Source: Diplonema papillatum (taxonomy: Eukaryota > Euglenozoa > Diplonemea > Diplonemida > Diplonemidae). From it: a stretch of 64,000 bases of DNA. Shown here piece by piece: positions 40,611 to 50,897 of the stretch. The notes under the pieces are model-generated. The model made no database searches, had not been told where the DNA came from, and saw only the letters and a list, made by a program, of their open reading frames with translations. Both the position numbers and the translations under genes were made by a program. The stretch is taken from assembly GCA_030068145.1 (NCBI GenBank), contig JAPJBO010000215.1:62001-126000 (forward strand), written 5' to 3'. Position 1 is the first letter of the stretch. Every line of letters begins with the position of its first letter.

Positions 40611-43069
40611 TTACTGGTTCTCGCAAAAACGCGGACACCGCGAGAGGAGGAGAAAGTAGAAAAGGGAAACTAGAGTTGCAGCTGGGGCTTCGCCATCGCC
40701 TGCAGGAAGCGGATCGTCGAGTGCAGGAAGTGGATCGTCGAGTGCAGCTGGGGTTGCGCCATAGCCTGCGGGAAGCGGATCGTCGAGTGCAGCTGGGTCT
40801 GCGCCATAGCCTACGGGAAGTGGATCGTCGAGTGCAGCTGGGGCTTCGCCATAATCTGCGGGAAGCGGATCGTCGAATGGAAGCGGATCGTCGAATGGAA
40901 GCGGATCGTCGAAGGGAAGCGGATCGTCGAATGCAGCTGGGGCTTCGCCATAGTCTGCGGGAAGCGGATCGTCGAATGGAAGCGGATCGTCGAATGCAGC
41001 TGGGGCTTCGCCATCGCCTGCGGGAAGCGGATCGTTGATTGCAGCTGGGGCTGCGCCGGGAGCTACTGCTGGGACTCCGCGCTTTGGGGCTGGTTTACCC
41101 GCCGGCTTTGCAGCTGCCTTTCTGCCTGTACGCGCTGCCACTCTCGGTCCCCGTCGAGCACGCCTGTTATCGCGACGGATAGGCAGCTGCGCAATCTCCT
41201 CGTCTGTTGCCTGGCACGTGTTCTGGTAGTGCCCGGTGGCGCTACAGCGGCGGCAGCGCACTTCACGTACCACCCGAGGTGCTGCGACCTCCCCTGCCGA
41301 AGCAACCCTTGCTTCGTTGTGCTGTCCTCGTCGCCGAGGGACCGCACCCACGGGAGGCAGTGTGTCGTCGCTGGCCCACACACTCCGCTGGAGCGGCACG
41401 AGACCTCGGCAATTCATATCCCGGTACCTGCCGGTCCGCAGTTCGGCGGAGAGCAAATTCAGGGCACTGAACTTGCTCTCCTGCGGTAGGGGGCGGGACA
41501 CAACTTCGATAACCGCGCAGATATGTGCACACGGTATCGTCAGCAGCACAGACTTTGCGCACGTGCAAGAGAAGCGGTGTGTACCAGTACGTGTGACACA
41601 GAACTGGAATCCTGCGGGGTTGCGGACGGCGAACAAAGGGCCTTCGGCACTCATGCCACTGATGGTGACACGGCAAAGCTGTCCCAGGTCGTTGTTTTCC
41701 CGAACACGGTACAACGGTGTTTCGAGAACCCGGTTGGGTGGGATACCCGCAGCTGGGGTGTTAGCCACGAAAAACGCCGTGACAACTTCTATGTACATCT
41801 GGAAGATGGCGAGGACGTGTGTTTTGCGAGCTGGGACCAGTCGGGAGTTGAACGACTCGCTCGCGTTGCTCGAATAGTGAGCATCAGAGGCCTCTGGTCT
41901 TTGCGGGGTGGGGGGCCGTGCCAGCGCTCTAACGGCACCCACGGGGAGGTACACATCAGCCCACCGGTGTCTCATTCGACCCAGGTAGACAGACGCTTCT
42001 TCGGCGCCTTCGGCGCCTGATTCCAAGAGAGAGGCAAACGCGACATCGTACATCTCCTCGTTTTCCGCGCGCGCCAGGGAATCGACAAACCTGTCGAATT
42101 CCTGGTGTTTCCAGCGTGCCCTCACGTTCCCCTTCACGTGGACGGTGCAGTTTCCATGGATGACCATAGGAAGCTCTGCCGCGACAATGGCGGCAAGGCC
42201 CTGTCGCTTGTCTGTTACCAGGGTAACCCCGTCGAGGAGAAATGATCTCCTGAGGTGCTGGAGAAACATTGTCCAGGCTGCGTTGCACTCCGCCAGAAAC
42301 GGAAAAACTGCGACGCCCAGGGGGAGCAGGTGGCCGTTTGTGTCCAGCGCACACGCTGAAAGAACCACACCTTTCACTTCACCTTTCAAAAAGGTTCCAT
42401 CTGCAGTCACGTACCTGTGGTTCAGGAGTCCGAACGCCCTCTTGGAGGGCCCCAGGGCAAGATAGCCATGGTGAAACCGGTCTTCGACCCGGTGCACTAC
42501 GCTGTCGCTTCCTGGGTTGCGGGCGCAGACCTCGCTGAAGAAATCAGCGAGTTTTCTGTACGAGTCTTTCGTCGACCCGTACAGGTCTGTGTGGACTTTC
42601 CGCAGCGCGGAGCCCGCCACACGGTGAGAGACTGAAACCCCGTGTGCCCCCGTGGACCTGTTTCCGGGTGCTGCTCGATGAAAGCCCTCATAAGGCTAGC
42701 GGTCTTTGCCATCCCCTTGGTCCCCCCCTGCCCAATGCTTTCGCAGGTGTGCTCCATCTTGGTAATACACTTCCACACACCGTGAAGCAGCGCAACGGAC
42801 AAAAAAAACTCGCACGCCGTGGTGCGCTCCGGGTCCGACTCCGAGCTGGTGTCGGATGCGCCGTCATCGTCAGGCTGGTCAGGCTGGTCCTGTGTTCTGG
42901 CTGTGCATCGGTATATGATGCGTTGTGTGTTTCTGTCTTGCAGAAACAGAGTTTGGCCGCTGGTGTTCGCCACCAGCATGACGTGCTCGCAACACGCAGC
43001 AGCTGTTGCGAACACATCACCTTCTTTCAGCTCGACGCGCTCCGCAGGCTGGGCAGGCTGTGGCTGCAT
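40611..43069 (-). CDS. MULE (Mutator-like) transposase, with one 26 bp frame-breaking segment
   Basis: The N-terminal part starts with ATG at 43069 and has ELKEGDVFATAAACCEHVML and the HPET segment. The catalytic part follows from about 42631: VTADGTFLKGEVKGVVLSAC (first Asp), VTDKRQGLAAIVAAELP (second Asp), CTVHVKGN and SNASESFNSR (Glu). A SWIM finger (CTCAKSVLLTIPCAHICAV) and a CCHC knuckle (CRRCSATGHYQNTC) come next. The C-terminus is a low-complexity FDDPLP/GEAPAA repeat. The two parts are out of frame. Removing 42632-42657 (26 nt, GT at one end and CAG at the other) restores one reading frame. No terminal inverted repeats were found. Autonomous MULEs of this architecture move by cut and paste. 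Confidence 0.85.
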
Positions 43070-43274
43070 CTTTGTGTTGCTGTCTCCCCCCCCCCCGCGT
43101 CCCCCCCTGTCGACTTTTGTTCCCCCCGTATCCTGTTTTGAGAGTGTGTGGTTTTTGCTGCTGGCCGGTCGCCAGAACTTGGCTAGCTTGCATTGAAGGG
43201 GAGGTGGCGCTGCTCACCTGCCAGATCTATGCGGGTCTAGCTGCTGCCCCTGAAGCTTTCTAACCATTTTGTGT

Positions 43275-43505
43275 CTACACGCGACTGTGTGAGAATGGTA
43301 AGAAATTGTTTGGACTGTGTGAGAATGGTAGCATTTGTTGCGACTGTGTGAGAATGGTAGCATTTTGTTGCGACTGTGTGAGAATGGTAGCATTTGTTGC
43401 GACTGTGTGAGAATGGTAAGGAATTGTTTGGACTGTGTGAGAATGGTAGCATTTGTTGCAACTGTGTGAGAATAGTAAGAATTGTTGAAAAAGTGTGAGA
43501 ATGGT
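43275..43505. repeat. 29-30 bp minisatellite, about eight copies
   Basis: Unit GACTGTGTGAGAATGGTAGC plus ATTTGTTGC, with variants ending AAGAAATTGTTTG. It lies between the MULE 5' flank and LINE-A. Confidence 0.9.
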
Positions 43506-43509
43506 GTTT

Positions 43510-44345
43510 AGCCCCCTTCAAACTAACTCACAACCGAGAAAAAGACAACCGAGAAAAAGGTGAACCTTGGGGGTTGAGCCCCAGAAGGTCAAAATGGTGG
43601 TCGAAAATGTGTCTCCAGTCGGGTAAGTCGTCAAAACCCCCCAACTGGCGGAATTGATAATTTCACCGGTGTGGGCAGTGGAACGTGGAAATCCGTGGAA
43701 ATTTCCACGATTTCCATTTCCACGATTTCCATTTCCATGTGGATCCACGTCCCGAACCCTGGTAGCGACACCCCCCTAAGCCAGCACAGTGTACCACGGG
43801 ATTTGGATTCGACGAAAAAGGACGCTTTTTCTCTCCCCCCAGCCCCTGACACACCAAAGCAAGGGCTTTCAGCCCTCGGAGACCCTGCCTGACACGAAGG
43901 ACGCGCAACCGACATTTCATTGTCGGTCCCGAGTGTCAGGTCAATCTGCACCTTCACAAGGTCAGAACCCCCTGCACGTAGCTCGTCTGACGAGTGCCCG
44001 GCGTGTGGGGGGATGCGTAACTTGCCTAACGGGACGAAACGGGGGTCTCCGCGTGATGCCTATACCAAAGCACTTTCTACACCCACCCTCCAGGGAAAGC
44101 AACCCGCCCTCTTCCAACACACCTCGACCCCTGGGGCCGAAACGGGGGTCTCCGACGTGATTCGCAGCATACTTCAGAAGGCTGCAAAAGCATCTTTTCA
44201 AAACACACCAACACGTCTACAGGAACCAGCGAAAGAACCCCTCCCCACGGCACGAACAATCAGCCTAGCTGGCCTCTTCCTCTCCTTTCTTTTTTGTTCA
44301 CCAAAGAAGACAGGATAGAAGGAAAAGGTGCCTCATCTAATTTGG
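43510..44345 (+). other. LINE-A upstream region; possible coding pieces
   Basis: TTTCCACGATTTCCATTTCC repeats occur at 43697-43735. From about 43920 a plus frame reads CPACGGMRNLPNGTKRGSP and VSDVIRSILQKAAKASFQNT before a stop at 44318. At 44330-44450 are an acceptor-like TTTGGTTTCGCAG and a donor-like GCTGGTAAGAGC. The stretch may be the 5' end of LINE-A or an older host exon. I cannot settle it. Confidence 0.35.
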
Positions 44346-44349
44346 TTTC

Positions 44350-45401
44350 GCAGGTTCGACGCCGGTTCCGTACAGCGTATTCCTCGAGCGCTACGGCAAA
44401 GCTGCCAGTACCCTGTGGGAGCTTGCTGGTAAGAGCAGTACCACGGATGGTGCGGACGGATCTTCCTTTGGCAACGACGGCACCCCTCTAGCCGGCGGGA
44501 GCGAGGTCGGGCTGACGTCCTATGCAAAAGCGACTCTGCGGCCTTGCAGCTCGCCCCCGCCGGTCCGTGCAAATCCCACCTCATCGTCCTCGCCGTCGTC
44601 CTCGCCTGTTAATCCGGCGACATCGCCGAACTCGAGCTGCAATCCCTGGTTCGCAGCCTTGTTAAAGAAGCGACCTCGTCCACTGCCTCCGCACCTGTTC
44701 CGCGGGTCGCACCCCTGCCCGAACAGCCCCCCACGCAAGACGCAGCCGCGTTCAAAGAGTTTGTCGGCAGCATAGTGCGGGAGAGTATTGCCGACATGGA
44801 GAAAAAGCGTGCTCCCACCCTTGGTGCATGTGAGGTAGCAACCCTGGTCGAAAACTCTGTCGGAGCATGTGTCGCGCAGAAAGTGTCAGAGGCCGTCGCT
44901 GGTCCGCTCCTCGAAGTCACCGCTCAACTGAAGCTGATGGGGGAACGGATGACGACGCTTGCGGCGAGGGTGGATGAGGTCCAGTCGTCCTCCGCTGGTA
45001 AGGGGGCTAACAAGGGATCGAAAATGACTTCTCCATCCCCAACCCCTGAGCGCGACATGCCCTTAGTGGTACACAATGGGCCTAGCCCGGTTCAGGGCGC
45101 CGGCAGCTTGGTCAGTTCAGTATTGGCCCAGCCTCTGGTCAACCGGCCCCTCAGGATAGACGCGATGAAGGTCGGCATGCCGGTCCAAGAGGGCAAAAAC
45201 GTGAAGTTGGTGGCAGCCATTCACAAGAAGCAGAAGGCTAACCGCCCTCGATCGCGGAGTCTCACCGCGTCCACGCCGTCGCAATCCAGTGACGCCCCGC
45301 TGAGCGGCTCCAGCCAACAACTCCTTTCGAAGGTTTGCGGCACTCCGGACGATCCTTCTTCGTTTCGCTCCGTCTGCCACATCGAGAAGGAAAAGATGTA
45401 G
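44350..45401 (+). CDS. LINE-A ORF1-like protein, one frame break
   Basis: The first part (about 44350-44610) reads VPYSVFLERYGKAASTLWEL and a Ser/Pro-rich region. A frame change near 44612 leads to DIAELELQSLVRSLVKEA and AAAFKEFVGSIVRESIADME. The protein then continues to the stop at 45399-45401. A helical, probably coiled-coil segment is MGERMTTLAARVDEVQSS. It ends basic then Ser-rich. No zinc knuckle is seen. LINE ORF1 proteins bind the RNA and escort it; assignment here rests on position before ORF2. Confidence 0.5.
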
Positions 45402-45465
45402 TCGCAGACGCCCCAAGCGACGGAGCCGCAGGAGCGCAAAGCGCGGCAGAGAGCGGGCACCGTGT

Positions 45466-48400
45466 GTGGCGCGCGACGGGGGCGCGCCGCACTGGACTGA
45501 TGCCCTAACCATCGCCTCCACCAACTGCCGCTCCTACAACGCCCGTGAGAACATTCCTACGAGTCTGGAGGAGATCAGCAGAGGAGTCCAGGAGTTGCGG
45601 CCCGATATTGTTCTCCTCCAAGAGTCCTGGCTCTCCGACGAGTCTCTGCCCCCGCACCTGGACGGTTACGTTTTGTTCCGCCGGGACCGCGGAAGCCGTG
45701 GAGGGGGCCTTCTCACGTTCGTAAGGGCTGATCTCGCAGCGTCCTTAATCCCGGGCGCCTCCTTCGGTGACGACTGCTCCACCGAGTGTCTTGGCGTCTT
45801 GGTCAAACGCGTTGGACTACCTCCGCTAAGGCTGCTGAATGTGTACCGCCCGCCAGGATCGCCCGCCTTACTGCCCGAAAACCTTGAATCGCTCGAGCTC
45901 GACGACACGACTATCATTGCCGGGGACTTGAACTTCCACCATCCGCAGTGGTCGCGTGGGGCACCTAACTCTGGAGGCTCTACGCTGTTCGACTGGCTGC
46001 AGGAATACCCCGCGACCGTGCACAACGACCCGTCGAAGCCCACAAGGGAGCCCACATCCGCCAGGCCATCATCCACCGATGTTGTAATCACCGCTCGCCC
46101 TCCTGAGCAGCTGATTCTCGACTGGACGACGCTGCCGCCCTGGGGGAAGTCTGATCACAAGGTCATGGTGTTCCGAGTTGCCAGGGGACATCGTCAGAAA
46201 GTGCTGAAAAGGCCCCCTCACTACGTGTGGGCTAAAGCCGACTGGAAGGCGTTCCTGGAGGATGTCGAACAATGCTGCCCGAAGGGTCACATCCCCTCGA
46301 TCCAAGCACGATCAGACGGGATGATCCGTTCAGCCATCCGCGAACATGTGCCCAGGGCGTCCGGAAAGGGTTTGCACAGACCATGGTGGTCACCCGAGCT
46401 CACACAACTGGAGCAGCTGAAGAGATCGGCGTTAGAAGCATCAGAAGGGGACCCTTTTGACGCCGACAAACTCGAGCAGTACGGTCGCGCTAAGGAGGCG
46501 TTTCGGTTTCTGCTCATGCAGCCAAAGGACGGTACTGGGATATGGTGGTGGCTGGAATCAACTCCGGCACTGACCTCAGCTTCCTGTACCGGATCATCCG
46601 CTCGATTGATGGCCGATCCCAGAGGAACCTGCTTCCCCCACTGTCTGACGGTCGCAGCCAGTACACTTCCGGCAAAGGGAAAGCGGATCTGTTGGGCAGA
46701 TGTCTCGCTAACACGTGCAAAGCTGTGGTGAGCGGTGCAGCTACCCCTTTCGAACCAACCTACGGCCCCGAACTCGAACCGGACGACGGAATCCGCGGCG
46801 CCACTGGAGAGATCACCCCAGACGAACTGGACCGGGCAATCGATGATCTGAAAAAGAAGGAGAGCCTCGATCCGCAGGGGCTGTGTTCAATGGCTCTGAA
46901 GAACCTCGGACCTGAGGCCCGCAACTCCATGCTGCAGCTCTTCAACGAATCTTGGAGGATGGGTGAGATCCCACGCCAATGGAGGGACGCTCACATGGTG
47001 CCCATCCACAAGCCTGGTAAAGATCGTTCGTCACCGCTGAGCTACCGACCGATTGCGCTAACCAGCGTGTCGGCAAAGCTCATGGAAATCATCGTAAAAA
47101 ACAGGCTCGTCTTCATCACCGAGAGCCCTGATTTCCCGACGGTGATGCCGTACTCGGTCTTCCAAGGCGGCTTCCGAGAGGATAGAGGAACTGAGGAGCA
47201 AGCTTTCTCGATTGTCGCCGCCCTGGACGAGGCGCGCCGATTGAACCAATTTGCGTGCTTCCTCTCGTTTGACCTCATGAGTGCATTCGACACCGTTGAT
47301 CACGACCGCCTGCTCCGAATCCTCGAGAAGAGGGGAGTCCCACAACGTTTCGTGCTCTGGCTACGTGCTTTCCTCGAGGACCGCAGGGCGCGCTTCAAGG
47401 TGGACGGGGTACTTGGCCAGTCCTCGAAGCTGCAGAGAGGTGTCCCCCAGGGAACGGTCCTGGGGCCTGTTCTATTCCTCCTCTGCATCGACGACTTAGG
47501 GAGAGACATCCTCGTGGTCAAAGACAACGCTGCTAACTTCAGCCCTGAAGCTCAACGTGCCAAGATCACTCCCTCACTGTATGCTGACGACACCGGCTTC
47601 GCAATCTCTGCGGACGAACTGGACGGCCTGGCAAAGTGGGCACAGGATGTGATCACCCTGGTTGAGGAATGGTCGACTCGCGCGAAGATGCAAATCTCAC
47701 ATGAGAAAACAAAAGGAGTCTTCTTCAACTGGAAGAGGCGCGACTCCTCTGCTGCTCCTCACCTCGTGTTCGATTCCACCACCGCTGAACTCTGTCTCGA
47801 CCCCCAAGACACAAGCTGGGGATTCAAGAACTGCAGCTTCGTTTCGAATGGCGACTTGAAGGCACATCACGGCAAACACGTCGCCGCCCGCAACGGAATC
47901 CCGGTCAGGTCGCAAAACGATCTCCGTCCAAGATGTGCAACTTCCAAGGTCAAGGTGGTTACCTCCCTGCGGTGGGTCACACAGCACCGCTTCCTAGGCC
48001 TGATCATCGACAACAACCTCTCCTTCCGCCCGCACGTGGAAAACGTCTTGGAAAGGCTGTCGGAGAGAATGATCATCCTGCGGAGAACGTGCATGAAGTC
48101 CTGGGGCCTCAGCGTCTGCACGAACCGCAAGGTGTACCTGACGTACGTCCTCCCGGTCGTAACGCACTGCCTTGCTGCTTACGGTCCTTTCCTACTCCCC
48201 AGCCATGGTTGTCCCAATCCTCTCCTTCTGGCTTTACTCGAGAGCCGACACAGAGTAGCCCTGTCGTACGTACTGGGCTGCAAGAAAGGGGTGTCGGCCT
48301 TCATTGCGCAGAGAGAGGCCCGCGTGCTCTCGATCCATGGGTACATCGAGTACAGGCTTGGCACCTTGTGCGAAAAGATGTCGATGCGGCGATCTGTCTG

Positions 48401-48619
48401 GTCCGAGGTGCTGGACACGCGCAGTCTGCTGCTCTTGAAGTTCGCGGAACTGAACGCGCGCGCGCGCCTCAACAAAAGGAGCCGTGAGATCCCGATGTAC
48501 CGCCCGTTTAAACCCTGGGAAAGTGTCCCCAAGGTGACGGTACACAGCACGCTCGACAAAAAGCGGTCAAAAGACCCGGCCGTCAACAGAAGAACGGTGG
48601 CAACCAGGCTGGATTCACT

Positions 48620-48666
<47 letters not shown>

Positions 48667-48674
48667 CGAGTTAG
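45466..48674 (+). CDS. LINE-A ORF2: APE endonuclease and reverse transcriptase, one frame break
   Basis: The frame is open back into ORF1 and there is no ATG near the start. Endonuclease motifs in order: TNCRSYN, IVLLQESWL, GGGLLTFVR, LNVYRPPGS, IIAGDLNFHHPQW, TDVVIT, GKSDHKVMVF. Near 46540 a one-base shift is needed, after which the reverse transcriptase follows: SYRPIALTSV, LSFDLMSAFDTVDHDRLL (motif A), RGVPQGTVLGPVLFLL (motif B), SLYADDTGFAI (YADD), HRFLGLIID. The C-terminus ends in a (GA)n-encoded Glu/Arg tail. This is a non-LTR retrotransposon of the APE class (Jockey/CR1/I-like). The single shift suggests recent decay or a sequence error. Confidence 0.9.
48618..48670 (+). repeat. (GA)n tail of LINE-A
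   Basis: A GAGAGA run with one AAAG interruption closes the element and forms the last codons of ORF2. Short simple-repeat tails are usual at LINE 3' ends. The next 60 bp run into the 3' end of the minus-strand gene 48731-49471. Confidence 0.8.
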
Positions 48675-48730
48675 AGTGCAGGGACCATCTCTCCGGGGAG
48701 TTTCCGGTCTCCTCACTTCTCTTCGCACTG

Positions 48731-49471
48731 CTACGGCGGGCGTAAGTCGCTCCGGAGGCGCGCTGAAGGTTGCGGCTCTGCTACAGTGAGTGGCGGCACC
48801 GGAGTTGGTGCTGCAGCGGGCGCTCTGGCCGGCGGGTGAGCTCGTCTCGCGGGGGATCGCCGCCTTGTAACGCTGCGGGCCCTCTTCTTCCTCACGACTG
48901 CGCGGCCTACAGCGGCGGCTAGCACCTTGATGGGAAACTTCAGCTTCCATTGAGCGAAGGCTACGTCCTGAGGGTACACGGGTTTGGCGTCATTCCAGCT
49001 GTCTTTGGAGCAAACTGCTTCTATGCCGTTTAACATCGCCTCTGTCCTCCGTCCAGCTGCAAAACGTGGGCGGTGCGTGAAAAAAGAAACGCGGGGGACA
49101 CACTTTTGAACGACGACCTTGGGGTCGTAATCCTCGAACAGAGTGCGGACGTCGTTTCGGTCTGAGGTGCTGTCGATGTGCAGATGCAGCGTGCGGGACC
49201 GAGTGTCCTCTTGCCTCTGCTTCCTGGCCTTTGCCTTTCTGGTCAGAGGGGCCCGGGGATCTTCTTCGTCGTCGAAGTCCCCGTCTGACGGCGCGGCACC
49301 CTTCTTCTTCCTGCCCTTTGCGGCTGGTTCCACAGCCTCACCATCCGCGTCCCCTTCGGCCTCGCGCGCCCGCTTCCCGCCCCGCTTCTTCGCGCCGGCG
49401 CCGCCGGCGCCGCCCCAGATCATCGACATCGCCTCCTTCTTCTCCTCGTCCAGCGTTGTTTTCGCGGGCAT
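48731..49471 (-). CDS. Basic/acidic protein with a possible RRM-like segment
   Basis: ATG at 49471 begins MPAKTTLDEEKKEAMSMIWG, followed by a GAKKRGGKRAREAE nuclear-signal-like stretch and an acidic FDDEEDP region. RTLHLHIDSTSDRNDVRTLF then EDYDPKVV has the start of an RRM-like fold (strand, helix). AMLNGIEAVCSKDSWNDAKP and AFAQWKLKFPIKV follow. The Pro/Arg-rich C-terminus after about residue 185 has lost protein character, and a GTGCTAGCC donor after FPIK suggests the ORF tail is really intron. Three promoter-like blocks lie upstream. The 3' side is overrun by LINE-A. Confidence 0.55.
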   Translation of the reverse strand: MPAKTTLDEEKKEAMSMIWGGAGGAGAKKRGGKRAREAEGDADGEAVEPAAKGRKKKGAAPSDGDFDDEEDPRAPLTRKAKARKQRQEDTRSRTLHLHIDSTSDRNDVRTLFEDYDPKVVVQKCVPRVSFFTHRPRFAAGRRTEAMLNGIEAVCSKDSWNDAKPVYPQDVAFAQWKLKFPIKVLAAAVGRAVVRKKRARSVTRRRSPARRAHPPARAPAAAPTPVPPLTVAEPQPSARLRSDLRPP

Positions 49472-49511
49472 TGTGGCCGGGAGGGGGGTCTGCTTTTCTC
49501 TTTTCTTTTTC

Positions 49512-50105
49512 TAGCGTTGTTTGTGGATTAGAAGGTCGGTATTTTAAAGTCTCCGGTTGACCGTAGAGGCTTGAGGATGGAGGGGGGTTGAGAAAAATGG
49601 GGGTGTTTGGGATTGGGTAGGGGTGTGGTCGTTCTGCTACGGCGTGAAAAAGCCAGGAAGTTTCGACGCTAATCTTCTTTGCTTTTCTAGCGTTATTTGT
49701 GGATTAGAAGATCGGTATTTTAAAGTCTCCTGTTGACAGTAGAGGCTTGGGTACGGAGGGGGGTTGAGAAAAGTGAGAGGGTGCCACTCGTTTCGGGTGA
49801 TGTGCCGTTCCGTTGTGAAACCTTGTGAAGTCCCCTAACGCGGTAGGGTGTGGTCGTTCTGCTACAGCGTGAAAAAGCCAGGAAGTTTCGACGCGAATCT
49901 TCTTTGCTTTTCTAGAGTGCAAGTTCGCTTAGGGATCCGGGGCTTTATAGTCTCCGGGTGACCGTAGTCATAAAGGTTCCTTTAAGGTATAGTATGTTTG
50001 TGTGTATATCTTTGCTGCCTATTGCCGACTGTTCGACTTACTTCAGCGCGCGCTCTTTTTTCCTATGTGCTTTGCCAAGTCCATGGCTCTTGTGACCGAC
50101 ACCGA
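49512..50105 (-). promoter_or_regulatory. Three successive promoter-like blocks upstream of the 49471 gene
   Basis: Blocks at 49512-49562, 49688-49742 and 49911-49975. The first two share CTAGCG..GTTTGTGGATTAG, GGTATTTTAAAGTCTCC and a common spacer (GTGTGGTCGTTCTGCTAC, GTGAAAAAGCCAGGAAGTTT). The third belongs to the 7258-type form and continues to 50105 as the same dispersed repeat. On the minus strand the first block puts GACTTTAAAATACC about 71 bp upstream of the ATG. Confidence 0.5.
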
Positions 50106-50700
50106 GTTCACGTTAGCGAGGAAAGCGATCTCGGGCCCCCCAGGTGCATACATGTCTAGCATTGAGTTCTTTTAAGTACATAAACCACATGGATTAGCAT
50201 GCACTGATGTTTAGCAGGGGTTGCCATGTAGCCCGTACGGTCTAGTGTCCTGGTAGTTGTTGCCTTGGCGGCAGTCTTTATTTTTGAAGTGCGCTGATCC
50301 TGCCGGAAATGGTCGGTTGGAATCGAGGACCTGTGCTCTTGAGTTTGCGTGCTACTTGCGCGCGATTCCGGGACCTACTACCCTCATACTACCCGCCTCA
50401 CAGCCTCAATGGTCAACCGGAGACCCTAAAACACCGAACCTCTAACCCACAATAAATGCTAAAAGAAACATGCCGGTTGTGCCTACCCTTGAGCAAATGG
50501 GCCTACCGAACGTAAGACTGGGATATGGTTCTCCTACTATGCCTATACACTTTAACTACGGCTAGCCATTTGTAAGTGTTGCGACCGACACCAAGAAGAA
50601 ATTCGCTTTGAATTTAGTCTTGGGCCCCCCACGCGCATGCATGTCAAGCATTGAGTTCTTTAAGGTGCAAGTGCCATCAAGGCAGGCGAGCACTGTTCAC
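50106..50700. other. Dispersed repeat fragments, no gene
   Basis: Pieces of the CGGGCCCCCCAGGTG / GAGTTCTTTTAAGT / AGCAGGGGTTGCCATGTAGC family seen also at 5220-5290, 18075-18130 and 53280. A second set is at 50560-50690 (GCGACCGACACCAAG, TCTTGGGCCCCCCACG). Confidence 0.5.
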
Positions 50701-50897
50701 GGGCTAGTGTTACTTTCTGACGTCGTCCGTCGGGAGAGTCAACGATGATGAGGATGTGGTCAAACTAGTCATTTCCAAGTCAAGTTCAATTCCCGCTCGC
50801 TTTCGCGGTGCGGACTTTCCGGGCCGGTTTGGCTGTTTCCGGGTCGACGATGGGGAAGAAGTCAGGCATTCCATTTCGTGATCGAGCGTAGAGTTGT

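Noticed and set aside
40607-41038. Arg/Asp-rich plus-strand ORF (ADRRVQ repeats)
   Set aside because: Antisense of the FDDPLP repeat at the C-terminus of the MULE transposase.
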